From: Bog-473 sp963840245
GTDB lineage: Bacteria > Actinomycetota > Acidimicrobiia > Acidimicrobiales > RAAP-2
NCBI GenBank assembly: GCA_963840245.1
Contig: CAWIYI010000025.1
Span: 1-64,000 of the forward strand
Direction of reading: 5' to 3'
DNA: 64,000 nucleotides
Notes under the pieces: generated by a model
Told to the model about the DNA's origin: nothing
Database searches by the model: none
Seen by the model: only the letters and a program-made list of their open reading frames with translations
Translations under genes and position numbers: made by a program
Shown here: positions 43,122 through 51,003 of the stretch, in pieces
Layout: the number at the start of each line of letters is the position of its first letter
How positions within the stretch are numbered: the first letter of the stretch is position 1

Positions 43122-44309
43122 TCATGGCTCGATCCCGAGCTCCGAGAGCACTCGTGCCGTGTCGGCGCCCAGCTCCGGCGCCCTGGCTCGGACCGGGCGC
43201 GCGTGCGGGTCTGCCACCGCGAGATCGCGGGGAGCAGGGAGGGTCGGGCCGGTCAAGGCAGCGCTCACGGCTGACATCGACACGTCCAGGAGCCAGCGAC
43301 CTCCCGAGGCGAGCGACTGCAGGCAGGCATCGGCTGCGGTCAGGCCGGTGACCGGGTCAGCCAGAGCATCGGCGCAGAAGAGTGGGGCGTGGTCTTGCCA
43401 GACCACGAGACCACCCGCCGCGGCGGCGTCGTCGCCGAACGCGACCCGGTTGGCGCCATCGTCCGAACGCCCGTAGCCGGTGATCGAGATCCAGATGCGG
43501 GGTCCGCCGCTGCGCACGAGGTCGCGAGCGTCCAGCCCGAGCTGGCCGAGCGCACGCGGCCGGCTTGCCTCAATGACGATGTCGGCCCGTCGTACGAGGT
43601 CGCGCAGGATCCGGATACCCGCGCCGTCCTGCAGGTCCAGCGCGACGGAGCGTTTGCGGCCATTCATCAGATCGAAGAACTCGTGCGGGCCCCGGCGTGC
43701 GCCGTCGGGTCGTTGTCTCGACTCGACCTTCACCACGCGGGCACCCGCACGGGCCAGCAGGTCACCGCACAATGGCCCCGCCCAGAGGGCCGACAGGTCG
43801 ACGACGACCATGCCGTCGGCGTCGGACCGCGGCAGGGCGCCACCGAGGGATGACCTCGTCACGCCGACCCGGTCCGCGGCCTCGCCGACCCGTGCCGTCG
43901 GCAGCCCGAGGAGCTGGGCCCTGGCCAAGAGGTCTGCGGGATCACGGCGACGGAGGTTCGACGCAACGGCGGACCACATCGCTGGTACCGAGTCGGGAAC
44001 GGCATCGAGCTCGAGCCACGCCGGAACCGCCTCCATATCTTCGGCGCGCGGCAGCGAGACCGCCATGAAGCCGTCGGCCATCGGGAGAAGGCGGCAGCTC
44101 CCTCCACAGCTCGTGGCTCCCCGGCGCCAGAGGCCCATCAACGCAGCACGCTCGCCCAGAAGCGCCAATGCGTCCAGGCCGGGGAACGACCGGGCAAGGC
44201 GATCGATCCCCTCGACGAGGCCGTCGGGTGGCCCCAGCGGTTGGTCGGGAAGCCCGGTCAGTGCCATCGCCCCGCTCTCTGCCCAGCGCTCCACCCGGGG
44301 GTCGTCCAC
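43122..44309 (-). CDS. CaiB/BaiF family III CoA transferase
   Basis: 395 residues. It carries the CoA-transferase core in permuted-looking order: the strong family start 'MVVVDLSALWAGPLCGDLLA' with RAGARVVKVES appears at about residue 165, followed by 'FFDLMNGRKRSVALDLQDGA' and 'DIVIEASRPRALGQLG'. The first 160 residues are a second, divergent half with 'GGSCRLLPMADGFMAVSLPR' (the DGF...LPR element usually seen in the C-terminal domain). This layout is known in a fused/half-duplicated subgroup. Substrate unknown; convergent with the thiolase-fold gene. Confidence 0.82.
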   Translation of the reverse strand: MDDPRVERWAESGAMALTGLPDQPLGPPDGLVEGIDRLARSFPGLDALALLGERAALMGLWRRGATSCGGSCRLLPMADGFMAVSLPRAEDMEAVPAWLELDAVPDSVPAMWSAVASNLRRRDPADLLARAQLLGLPTARVGEAADRVGVTRSSLGGALPRSDADGMVVVDLSALWAGPLCGDLLARAGARVVKVESRQRPDGARRGPHEFFDLMNGRKRSVALDLQDGAGIRILRDLVRRADIVIEASRPRALGQLGLDARDLVRSGGPRIWISITGYGRSDDGANRVAFGDDAAAAGGLVVWQDHAPLFCADALADPVTGLTAADACLQSLASGGRWLLDVSMSAVSAALTGPTLPAPRDLAVADPHARPVRARAPELGADTARVLSELGIEP

Positions 44310-44407
44310 TGTCGGCAGGGTAACGTCTCGCGATCGTCGAACTCCTCAGCGCCGACTCACTGCTCGCCGAGCTCAGCAGCGACATCAGCCCCGAGCGCAC
44401 TGGCGCC

Positions 44408-45307
44408 GTGATGATCGTCATCGAAGAAGGGACGCCCGCTCCCCACGGCATGCCGCGAGATGGACTGGGAAGCCTGCCCTTCGTCGTCGTTGGCGTGCGT
44501 CGTGGCAATGTCGACGGCCGCTGGCTCGACCTGTGCGATGTGGCCGTCGACGAGGGCGACCCCGCGCTCCACCGGATTGAGGAGAATGTTGCCGAACACC
44601 CGGTCACTTCCACCACACTGGCCCTGCTGCTCCGCGGGCAGCACCGCCTGTCCGTGGGCGAGGGCCTGGTGGCGGAATCGGCCGCCTATTCTGTCCTTCA
44701 GTCCGGCCCCGAGTTCGCCGCGTGGCGCGCCGCGCATCCGGCCCGGTCCGACCTCGACGAGGGCCCCCGGGTGCGGATTGATCGCGAGGGCGGCACCCTC
44801 TCGGTCACGCTCACCCGGCCCGAGCGTCTGAACGCGCTCGACGCGCTGATGCGCGACCAACTCATCGAGGCACTCGCCCTGGCTGCGGCGGACACCGGCA
44901 TCACCCGGGTGGAGCTACGCGGCGAGGGTCGGGCCTTCTGCGCCGGCGGGGACCTCGACGAGTTCGGCTCCAGACCCGATCCGGCGACGGCACACCTCAT
45001 TCGCCTCGAACGCAGCGTCGGGCGCGCGCTGTCCCGCCTCAAGAAGCACACGGTGAGCTACCTCCACGGCGCGTGCATGGGGTCCGGCATCGAGCTCGCG
45101 GCCTTCACGGACACCGTCGTCGCGGCAGAGGACACGCAGATCGCCTTGCCGGAGATCGGGCTCGGCCTCGTGCCGGGCGCGGGTGGGACCGTCAGCCTTT
45201 CCCGCCGCATCGGCCGCCTTCGTACGGCCTGGCTCGCGTTCACCGGCTCCCCCATCGACGCCGCCCTGGCGCACGAGTGGGGCCTGGTCGACGAGCTCAA
45301 CCCCTGA
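44408..45307 (+). CDS. crotonase-family protein with N-terminal extension
   Basis: 299 residues. The first 115 residues form an extra domain ('EEGTPAPHGMPRDGLGSLPF', 'HPVTSTTLALLLRGQHRL', 'SAAYSVLQSGPEFAAWRA') found on some actinobacterial crotonases. The crotonase core follows: 'SVTLTRPERLNALDALMRDQ', 'GRAFCAGGDLDEFGS', 'HGACMGSGIELAAFTD' with the first catalytic Glu, and 'ALPEIGLGLVPGAGG' with the second. It ends at GLVDELNP, about 60 residues short of a typical crotonase C-terminus. Start at GTG 44408 after an in-frame TAA at 44321. The acyl-CoA dehydrogenase remnant follows directly. Confidence 0.82.
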   Translation: MMIVIEEGTPAPHGMPRDGLGSLPFVVVGVRRGNVDGRWLDLCDVAVDEGDPALHRIEENVAEHPVTSTTLALLLRGQHRLSVGEGLVAESAAYSVLQSGPEFAAWRAAHPARSDLDEGPRVRIDREGGTLSVTLTRPERLNALDALMRDQLIEALALAAADTGITRVELRGEGRAFCAGGDLDEFGSRPDPATAHLIRLERSVGRALSRLKKHTVSYLHGACMGSGIELAAFTDTVVAAEDTQIALPEIGLGLVPGAGGTVSLSRRIGRLRTAWLAFTGSPIDAALAHEWGLVDELNP

Positions 45308-45339
45308 CGAGGGGCTCGCGAGGGTCCCCCGGATCGCAG

Positions 45340-45702
45340 AACAGTGCCCTCCATCGTCTCGGCGTTCCGGCGAGCCCGACCCGGTCGCGTACCCAGCGCC
45401 ACCTGGGCCAACGCATGGCCACCAAAGTGGCCCGAGGGCAGATCGCCCCTGCCCAAGCCCCGTTGACGAAGCTCTGGTTCAACGAGCTGAACCTGGAGGT
45501 GGCCGAGGCGGCGCTGACCCTCCAGAGCGCCCGCTCCATGGGGAGCGAGAGTGACGAGCTTTCGCACGAGGATGGGCGCCGGCTGGAGGCTTTCCTTTAC
45601 GCTCGGGCTTGGACCATCGCAGGAGGATCGAACGAGATCATGCGCAACCTCATCGCCGAGCGTGGCCTGGGGCTTCCCCGAGAGCCGAGAGGACAGTCGT
45701 GA
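45340..45702 (+). pseudogene. 5'-truncated acyl-CoA dehydrogenase remnant
   Basis: Only the C-terminal third of an acyl-CoA dehydrogenase is present: 'QRHLGQRMATKVARGQIAPA' with QAPLTKLWFNELNLEV, and the family end motif IAGGSNEIMRNLIAERGLGLPREP. Just upstream, GEPDPVA is in another frame; removing t45390 joins it to TQRHLG. The first 280 or so residues (FAD-binding N-terminal and middle domains) are missing, because the crotonase gene stops only about 30 bp before. The stop overlaps the GTG of the MBL gene (GTGA), so the fragment may still be translated and coupled. Confidence 0.65.
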
Positions 45703-46778
45703 CCTCGACGTCCCCTCATACCCACGCGCACCCGCCCCACGCGCAGCGTGCCCGTGGCGCCGCGGCGGCCAACGACCCCTTTCCCGGGGTCGAAAAGGTC
45801 CGCCCCGGGTTGTGGAGCATCCCTGTGCCCTTGCCGAACAACTCCCTGCGTTACGTGCTCGTCTACCTCTTCGAGACTGACCGCGGGCCGTACCTCATAG
45901 ATGCCGGCTGGAACACCGACGACGCCTTCGGCGCGCTCAGCAGCGGCATGGAGGAGGCGGGCTGCGCCATCGGTGAGGTGCAAGGTGTCATGGTCACCCA
46001 CATCCACCCTGACCACTACGGGCTGGCCGGCCGGATCCGCGAGGCCTCGGGGGCGTGGATCTCGCTCCACCCCGCCGACGCCGAGCTGATTCACGACCGC
46101 TACGACGAGCCCGACGACCTGCTCGATCGCGTGGCCGCCGCGCTTCGCCGGATGGGGGCGCCCGCAGAGGAACTGGAGTCGCTGCGCAACGCGGCGATGC
46201 CGGTCCGCCCGCTGGTCGACGCCGTCGTGCCGGACCTGCTCCTCGAGGACGGGGCACGGCCCGAGGTGCCGGGATGGGACCTGGAGGCCATCTGGACCCC
46301 GGGGCACTCGCCGGGCCACCTGTGCTTCTACGAATCCCGTCAGGAGCTCATGCTGTCGGGTGACCACGTGCTCCCTCGGATCACCCCGAACATCCCGTTC
46401 CACCCTCAGGCCGGTGCGAACCCGTTGGGTGATTACCTGCAGTCACTCGACAAGCTCGAGCCCTACCGGGTCGAGGAGGTCCTACCGGCGCACGAGTACC
46501 GCTTCGACGATCTCAAGACCCGGCTGGAGGAACTGCGCCAACACCACCGCGATCGCTTTGGCGAGGTCATCGCCGTCCTGAGGGAGGGGCCGCACACCGC
46601 CTGGGAGATCGCGGAGCACATGAAGTGGTCGAGGCCGTGGGACGACATCGCGGGTTTCATGCGTCGGGCGGCGGTCGGTGAGACCGTGTCGCACCTCCGG
46701 GTGCTCGAGATCGACCGGGTCGTCACGGTCCAAGACGGCGAGCCCGCGCTGTGGTCGCTCGCCGACCAAGCCGACTGA
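45699..46778 (+). CDS. MBL-fold metallohydrolase
   Basis: 359 residues from GTG 45699. The metal motif THIHPDHYGL is at about residue 105, with later ligands in 'IWTPGHSPGHLCFY' and 'LMLSGDHVLPRITPN'. A C-terminal helical extension (residues 280-359, with 'TRLEELRQHHRDRFGEVIAV' and 'GPHTAWEIAEHMKW') is a winged-helix-like cap common in the LACTB2/flavoprotein-like branch that hydrolyses acyl-CoA or lactone-type compounds. The N-terminus is His/Pro/Ala-rich. Overlaps the truncated dehydrogenase by GTGA. Confidence 0.88.
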   Translation: MTSTSPHTHAHPPHAQRARGAAAANDPFPGVEKVRPGLWSIPVPLPNNSLRYVLVYLFETDRGPYLIDAGWNTDDAFGALSSGMEEAGCAIGEVQGVMVTHIHPDHYGLAGRIREASGAWISLHPADAELIHDRYDEPDDLLDRVAAALRRMGAPAEELESLRNAAMPVRPLVDAVVPDLLLEDGARPEVPGWDLEAIWTPGHSPGHLCFYESRQELMLSGDHVLPRITPNIPFHPQAGANPLGDYLQSLDKLEPYRVEEVLPAHEYRFDDLKTRLEELRQHHRDRFGEVIAVLREGPHTAWEIAEHMKWSRPWDDIAGFMRRAAVGETVSHLRVLEIDRVVTVQDGEPALWSLADQAD

Positions 46779-47057
46779 CTGCACCGATCGCCGGCGGGTC
46801 AGCGCTCCGGCTGTACTCCCAATGCCCTCTCGCAGAAGGACCGGACCTGGCGCGACGCCTCGGCCCGCCGCAGCCTGTCCCGGGGCGGGTTGAGCCCCGC
46901 CGCCCGCCCAGAGGCGGTGCTCGTTCACCGCATTGAAGCGCCGAGGGCGCCCGGCGCGCCGCCGCCGATGGACTCGGTCACAGCTCAGGCCATCCGGGCG
47001 CGAGGCAGGGGAAGGTGTCGCTGACCCGGTCACGCCAGATCCGGAAGGCGTCACCGA

Positions 47058-48074
47058 CTACAACGGCAGCGCTGCCGCAAGGACCGGCACTTCGGCCAGT
47101 GAACGCAGCCCGTCATTCAGGTGGGTGCAGCAGTCGGCGGCGCGGAGTCGCTGCAGGACCTCGGTGCGCATGGTCCGCAGGTCGGTGCCGGCCATCCATG
47201 ATGCGTTGGGAGCCGCACCGGGGCACTCGACATAGGGCAACACGCGCGGGCGGGCGGTGATGGAGAGCAGCTCTCCCGTGGCCCGGTCTGCCTCGCCGAG
47301 CATCTGGTACTCGTGGATGACGACCTCGGAGCCGTCGGGGTCCCAGCAGCTGTCGCGGAACATGGCATCGATCCCGAGGACTCCGCCTTCGTCCCACACG
47401 TCGATCCGGCGTGCCCGCCGCATGGCGATTTCGGGAGGGTCGTCCAGCTCGTGCCATCCGAGCGGATCCGTCGGATCGGCCAGAGGCCCGGGATGAGCCG
47501 TGTTCTGGCGCAGACCCGACATGGAGCCGTCGCTCAACAGCGAGCTGGCTCCGTCGCGAAAGCCCGAGCACGTGTCACGCATGATGTGTCGCGGGGCTTT
47601 GTCGAGACGCTGCTTGATCTGGGGCACGTGATCCGCCCAGCGGATGAAGGCGAACCCGGAAATGAGCGTTGACCCGGCAAGGTCGTCGAGCAGCAGGTAG
47701 AGCGGTGTGCCGCCCGCTATTTCGTCCGGCAGTTCCCGCGCGATGGACGACCGAAGTCCCCCACCGGCACGCGAGCCGACGAGCCCTTGCAGACCCGGTC
47801 GGTCGGGGTCTGCCTCAATGCGTTGGATGTCGCGTTCGCGCCCGGTCACGGTGGAGAGCTCGGCGTGAGCGAGGACGACAGGCTCGCTGTCCATCGGGGT
47901 GAGGAGGTCGCGCGCCCTGCCCTTGAGGTGGAGGTCGGTGCCCAGCCCGTCCGGCCAGAACATCAGGACGGTCGAGGTGCGGCGAACCGAACCGGGCCGG
48001 CGCACGGGCGGCGCGACGGCCGGGTCCGAAGGGGGGGCGGTCAGCTGCGACACCGGCCGACCCCCTTTTCGCAA
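47058..48074 (-). CDS. DUF2889 family protein
   Basis: 338 residues. Recognised by 'LKGRARDLLTP' near the start, 'GTPLYLLLDDLAGSTLISGF' in the middle and a C-terminal 'CCTHLNDGLRSLAEVPVLAA'. DUF2889 genes often sit in CoA-thioester catabolic clusters but have no assigned reaction. Conserved Asp, Cys and His residues in these elements could form a site. Start at 48074 (MRKGGRPVSQL) or the internal GTG at VSQLTAPPS. The divergent GntR gene begins 114 bp away. Confidence 0.75.
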   Translation of the reverse strand: MRKGGRPVSQLTAPPSDPAVAPPVRRPGSVRRTSTVLMFWPDGLGTDLHLKGRARDLLTPMDSEPVVLAHAELSTVTGRERDIQRIEADPDRPGLQGLVGSRAGGGLRSSIARELPDEIAGGTPLYLLLDDLAGSTLISGFAFIRWADHVPQIKQRLDKAPRHIMRDTCSGFRDGASSLLSDGSMSGLRQNTAHPGPLADPTDPLGWHELDDPPEIAMRRARRIDVWDEGGVLGIDAMFRDSCWDPDGSEVVIHEYQMLGEADRATGELLSITARPRVLPYVECPGAAPNASWMAGTDLRTMRTEVLQRLRAADCCTHLNDGLRSLAEVPVLAAALPL

Positions 48075-48141
48075 ATCATGTTTTCACCCTAGGCCTGGTG
48101 GCGGCTGATGCGTATTCCGGTCACTCTTCTTGGTGAAGGCG

Positions 48142-48175
48142 CTGGTCAAAGCCGCCCAATATGCCGTATGACCAG
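48142..48175. promoter_or_regulatory. inverted repeat, probable GntR operator
   Basis: CTGGTCA (48142-48148) and TGACCAG (48169-48175) are perfect 7-bp inverted arms 20 bases apart, ending 13 bp before the GntR-family ATG. FadR-type regulators bind TGGTCxxACCA-like half-sites, so GGTCA/TGACC arms fit. It lies in the divergent gap and could control both genes. Confidence 0.5.
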
Positions 48176-48188
48176 GTAGAATCCGCCG

Positions 48189-49631
48189 ATGACCACCCGG
48201 ACGGCCATCCGTGACGCGCCGCAGCCGGGTGCCGACTCCAACGCCAAGCGGGCGGCCAAGGTGGCGGACCTCATCATCGAGGACGTGATGGTTCTGGGCT
48301 GGCCGGTCGGCGAGGTCCTCGGTTCCGAGACAGACCTGCTCGACCGTTACCAGGTCAGTCGAGCTGTGTTCCGTGAAGCGGTTCGCCTGGTGGAACACCA
48401 GCAGGTCGCGCGTACCCGGCGCGGGCCTGGTGGAGGCCTTGTCATCACCGAGCCGACAGTGGGGGCGGTCGTCGACGCGGTGGTGCTGTACCTGTACCGG
48501 GTGGACGCACGCCTCGACGAGATCTTCGAGGCCCGGATCATCCTGGAAGTTCTGGCGTGCCAGCTGGCCTCCGAGCGGACCGATGAGAGCGACCTGGCGG
48601 AACTCCGGCGCTTTGTCGACGAAGAACCAGCCGACCGAGATGGCGATCCACGCGAGCTGCACGCGCTGGTGGCCGTGATCAGCGGCAATACGGGCATCGA
48701 GCTCTTCATCGATGTCTTCAACCGGGTGGCGCAGCTCTATTCGCCGGACAGGCAGCGGCTTGGCAGTCCCGTCGCAAGGGAGACGACCCACGCGCATGCG
48801 AGGATCGCCGAGGCGCTGATGGCGGGCGACGCCGAGCTGGCCCAGAACCGCATGCGGAAGCACCGGGAGACCGAAGCAGAGTCCTTCCGGCGGCGGCGCT
48901 CGACCCGTCAGCTTCTGCCTGACTCGGTGGTGTCGGCTCAATCGGTCGGGGGCAAGGGCGCCGAGACGGTGGCGCGCAACATCACCCAGATCATCGTGAC
49001 CCAAGGACTGCGGCCCGGGGAGCTCGTGGGGACCGAGCCGGAGCTCATAGAGCGAGAAGGCGTGAGCCGAGCCCTGTTGCGTGAGGCGGTGCGGTTGCTC
49101 GAGCACCATCAGATCGCCCGCATGCGCCGCGGCCCGGGCGGCGGCCTCTTCGTCATGGCACCCAGCGCCTGTGCTGTCACCGAGGTGGCTGCTCTCTATC
49201 TGGCCCGGCGCGGGATGAGGCTGGCGGAACTGGCGGAGCTGCGGACGGGTGTCGAGGTGGCCATCGCGGATCTGGCGGCCGAGCGCATCGACGACGAGGG
49301 CGCCTGGGGATTGCAGGAAGCGCTTGTCCGGGAGGAGCACGCGACGGAGGAGGAGCAGGCGGAGTTGATCCAGGGCCTGCACGCCGCCGTCGCAGCAGCA
49401 GCACAGAACCGTGTGCTTCAGCTGATGGCATTGGTGCTCATCCGCCTCAGCCGGCTGCACGAGACCGAGCGACTCGCCCCCAAAGCGCGCACGCAGATCC
49501 AGGCCGAAGTGCGCTGCACCCACGAGGGCATCGCCAGCGCCGTTGAGGCGGGCGAGCGTGAGTTGGCGCGGCACCGCATGCGCCGGCATCTCGAGGCGCT
49601 CGGCGCCCTGATGCGCGAGTCAGCGCCGTAG
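48189..49631 (+). CDS. tandem-duplicated GntR/FCD regulator
   Basis: 480 residues made of two complete FadR-like units. Unit 1 (about 15-235): wHTH with 'SRAVFREAVRLVEHQQVART' then RRGPGGGLVI, followed by an FCD effector domain. Unit 2 (about 250-475): 'SRALLREAVRLLEHHQIARM' then RRGPGGGLFV, and a second FCD domain. The near-identical HTH blocks show an internal duplication. A single chain may therefore bind as a pseudo-dimer. FCD domains bind acyl or organic acids through metal-coordinating His, matching the surrounding CoA-ester genes. A GGTCA-type operator is just upstream. Confidence 0.9.
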   Translation: MTTRTAIRDAPQPGADSNAKRAAKVADLIIEDVMVLGWPVGEVLGSETDLLDRYQVSRAVFREAVRLVEHQQVARTRRGPGGGLVITEPTVGAVVDAVVLYLYRVDARLDEIFEARIILEVLACQLASERTDESDLAELRRFVDEEPADRDGDPRELHALVAVISGNTGIELFIDVFNRVAQLYSPDRQRLGSPVARETTHAHARIAEALMAGDAELAQNRMRKHRETEAESFRRRRSTRQLLPDSVVSAQSVGGKGAETVARNITQIIVTQGLRPGELVGTEPELIEREGVSRALLREAVRLLEHHQIARMRRGPGGGLFVMAPSACAVTEVAALYLARRGMRLAELAELRTGVEVAIADLAAERIDDEGAWGLQEALVREEHATEEEQAELIQGLHAAVAAAAQNRVLQLMALVLIRLSRLHETERLAPKARTQIQAEVRCTHEGIASAVEAGERELARHRMRRHLEALGALMRESAP

Positions 49632-49818
49632 TCAGCACAGCGCCGCGGTCAGCCGACCCTCTCCGAGTTCCCGAGCCGCTGCCTCTACGACCAGGTCGAC
49701 GCGTCGTTCCAACGTGACGCGGTTGGATGGTGGTCACCCGGGATGCCATCAACCAATTTTCGAGTTTTCTTATCGAACCCAGGCATTCTCCACATATTTG
49801 GAGGGGAGAGTGGGAGCC

Positions 49819-49980
49819 ATGAGGAAGCATCCGGGGCGGGCAATCGCCGTCGGCATCCTGTGCTCAATCGCGGCCACCGTCACTTTGTGGAGCGGCCCGC
49901 TGGCTTCGGCATCGAGCGCGTTGCACTCGAGCGCAATGCAGCACGTGCAGTTGAGCCCCGCCTCGACCCCCAGCAGGTAG
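49819..49980 (+). CDS. short secreted peptide or N-terminal fragment
   Basis: 53 residues: MRKHPGRAIAVGILCSIAAT with a basic start and hydrophobic core ending near LASASS, a signal-peptide pattern, then a Ser/Ala/Gln-rich mature part of about 25 residues. A GGAGG-containing stretch precedes the ATG at 49819, and an AT-rich promoter-like region (49750-49800, with TTCGA/TCGAA arms at 49759-49777) lies upstream. I do not recognise it. It may be a genuine small secreted peptide or the N-terminal remnant of a disrupted exported protein. Confidence 0.45.
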   Translation: MRKHPGRAIAVGILCSIAATVTLWSGPLASASSALHSSAMQHVQLSPASTPSR

Positions 49981-50109
49981 CCCGCTCTGGTCCCGGGGCA
50001 GCCTGCTCCTCGGCTCTCTGCTTCTCCGTCATGCGTTCTGTCATCGCCCCGGCCGCGACCTCCCCTGGCTCTCGGCCTCACTGGCGAAGGGCCAGCGCCC
50101 TCGTTCCAC

Positions 50110-50185
50110 TGACGGCATACTGAGCGAGCTCGGCTACTCGGCCGAGGCGATCGCAGATCTACGGGAGAGGAAGGTCGTGGCCTGA
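50110..50185 (+). pseudogene. C-terminal remnant of a CaiB/BaiF CoA transferase
   Basis: The last 25 codons before the crotonase start read 'STDGILSELGYSAEAIADLR' and ERKVVA, very like the conserved C-terminus of family III CoA transferases. The stop TGA overlaps the next ATG (TGATG). No other part of a CoA transferase is found upstream, so a 5' deletion or unresolved sequence problem is likely. The stretch 49981-50109 shows no recognisable gene. Confidence 0.5.
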
Positions 50186-50982
50186 TGGGCGACTCCGAGA
50201 CTGACACGAAGGCCGAGCCGGTCCTGATCACCGAGCGGCGCGGCGCAGTCGTCGTGCTGCGGCTCAACCGACCAGAGGCCCGCAATTCGCTCAACCCCGA
50301 GCTCCTGACCGCGGTCGGCCTCGGCATGCTCGAGGCGGAGAAGGACCCCGACGTCCGGGCCGTCGTGCTGACCGGCACGGGTGACAAGGCGTTCTCCGCC
50401 GGCATGGACCTGCGCGCCTTCGCCGAGGGGGGCTCCGTCGGGGGGAGCAAGGAGGGCATGCAGGGCTTCGCCCGTTTCACCCAGGGGGAGATCGGGGTGC
50501 CCATCGTCGGGGCGGCCAACGCCACCGCAGTCGCCGGTGGCTTCGAGCTGCTCCTCGGCTGCGACGTGGTGGTGGCCTCCGAGTCGGCCAAATTCGGCCT
50601 CCCCGAGGTCAAGCGCGGCCTGTTCGCCGCGGGTGGCGGTGTGTTCATCAGCACACGTATCCCGCTGGCCGTCGCACTGGAGTTGACGCTGACCGGAGAC
50701 CCGATCGACGCAGCGCGGGCGCAGTCGCTCGGGCTCGTCAACCAGGTCGTGCCGGCGGCACAGGTGCTCGATGCCGCCGTGGCTCTGGCCGAGCGCATCG
50801 CGCGCAACGGCCCCCTGGGTTTGCAGGCGACGAAGGAACTCGTTCGCACCGCGTCGACGAACCTGGAAAAGGCCCGAGCACGCGCGGCCGAGCTGCAGCC
50901 GACGGTGTTCGGGAGCGAGGACGCCAAGGAGGGCGCGACGGCGTTCATCGAGAAGCGCGACCCCGTGTGGCAAGGTCGCTGA
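50185..50982 (+). CDS. enoyl-CoA hydratase/isomerase family protein
   Basis: 265 residues. Crotonase motifs: 'VVVLRLNRPEARNSLNPELL', oxyanion-loop DKAFSAGMDLRAFAEG, 'ATAVAGGFELLLGCDVVVAS' with the first catalytic Glu, and 'FGLPEVKRGLFAAGGG' with the second. Both Glu residues are retained, consistent with hydration or isomerisation of an enoyl-CoA. It starts at ATG 50185, overlapping a CoA-transferase remnant that was probably once its operon partner. Confidence 0.92.
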   Translation: MGDSETDTKAEPVLITERRGAVVVLRLNRPEARNSLNPELLTAVGLGMLEAEKDPDVRAVVLTGTGDKAFSAGMDLRAFAEGGSVGGSKEGMQGFARFTQGEIGVPIVGAANATAVAGGFELLLGCDVVVASESAKFGLPEVKRGLFAAGGGVFISTRIPLAVALELTLTGDPIDAARAQSLGLVNQVVPAAQVLDAAVALAERIARNGPLGLQATKELVRTASTNLEKARARAAELQPTVFGSEDAKEGATAFIEKRDPVWQGR

Positions 50983-51003
50983 GCGGGACCTCCCGGACCA
51001 GGG

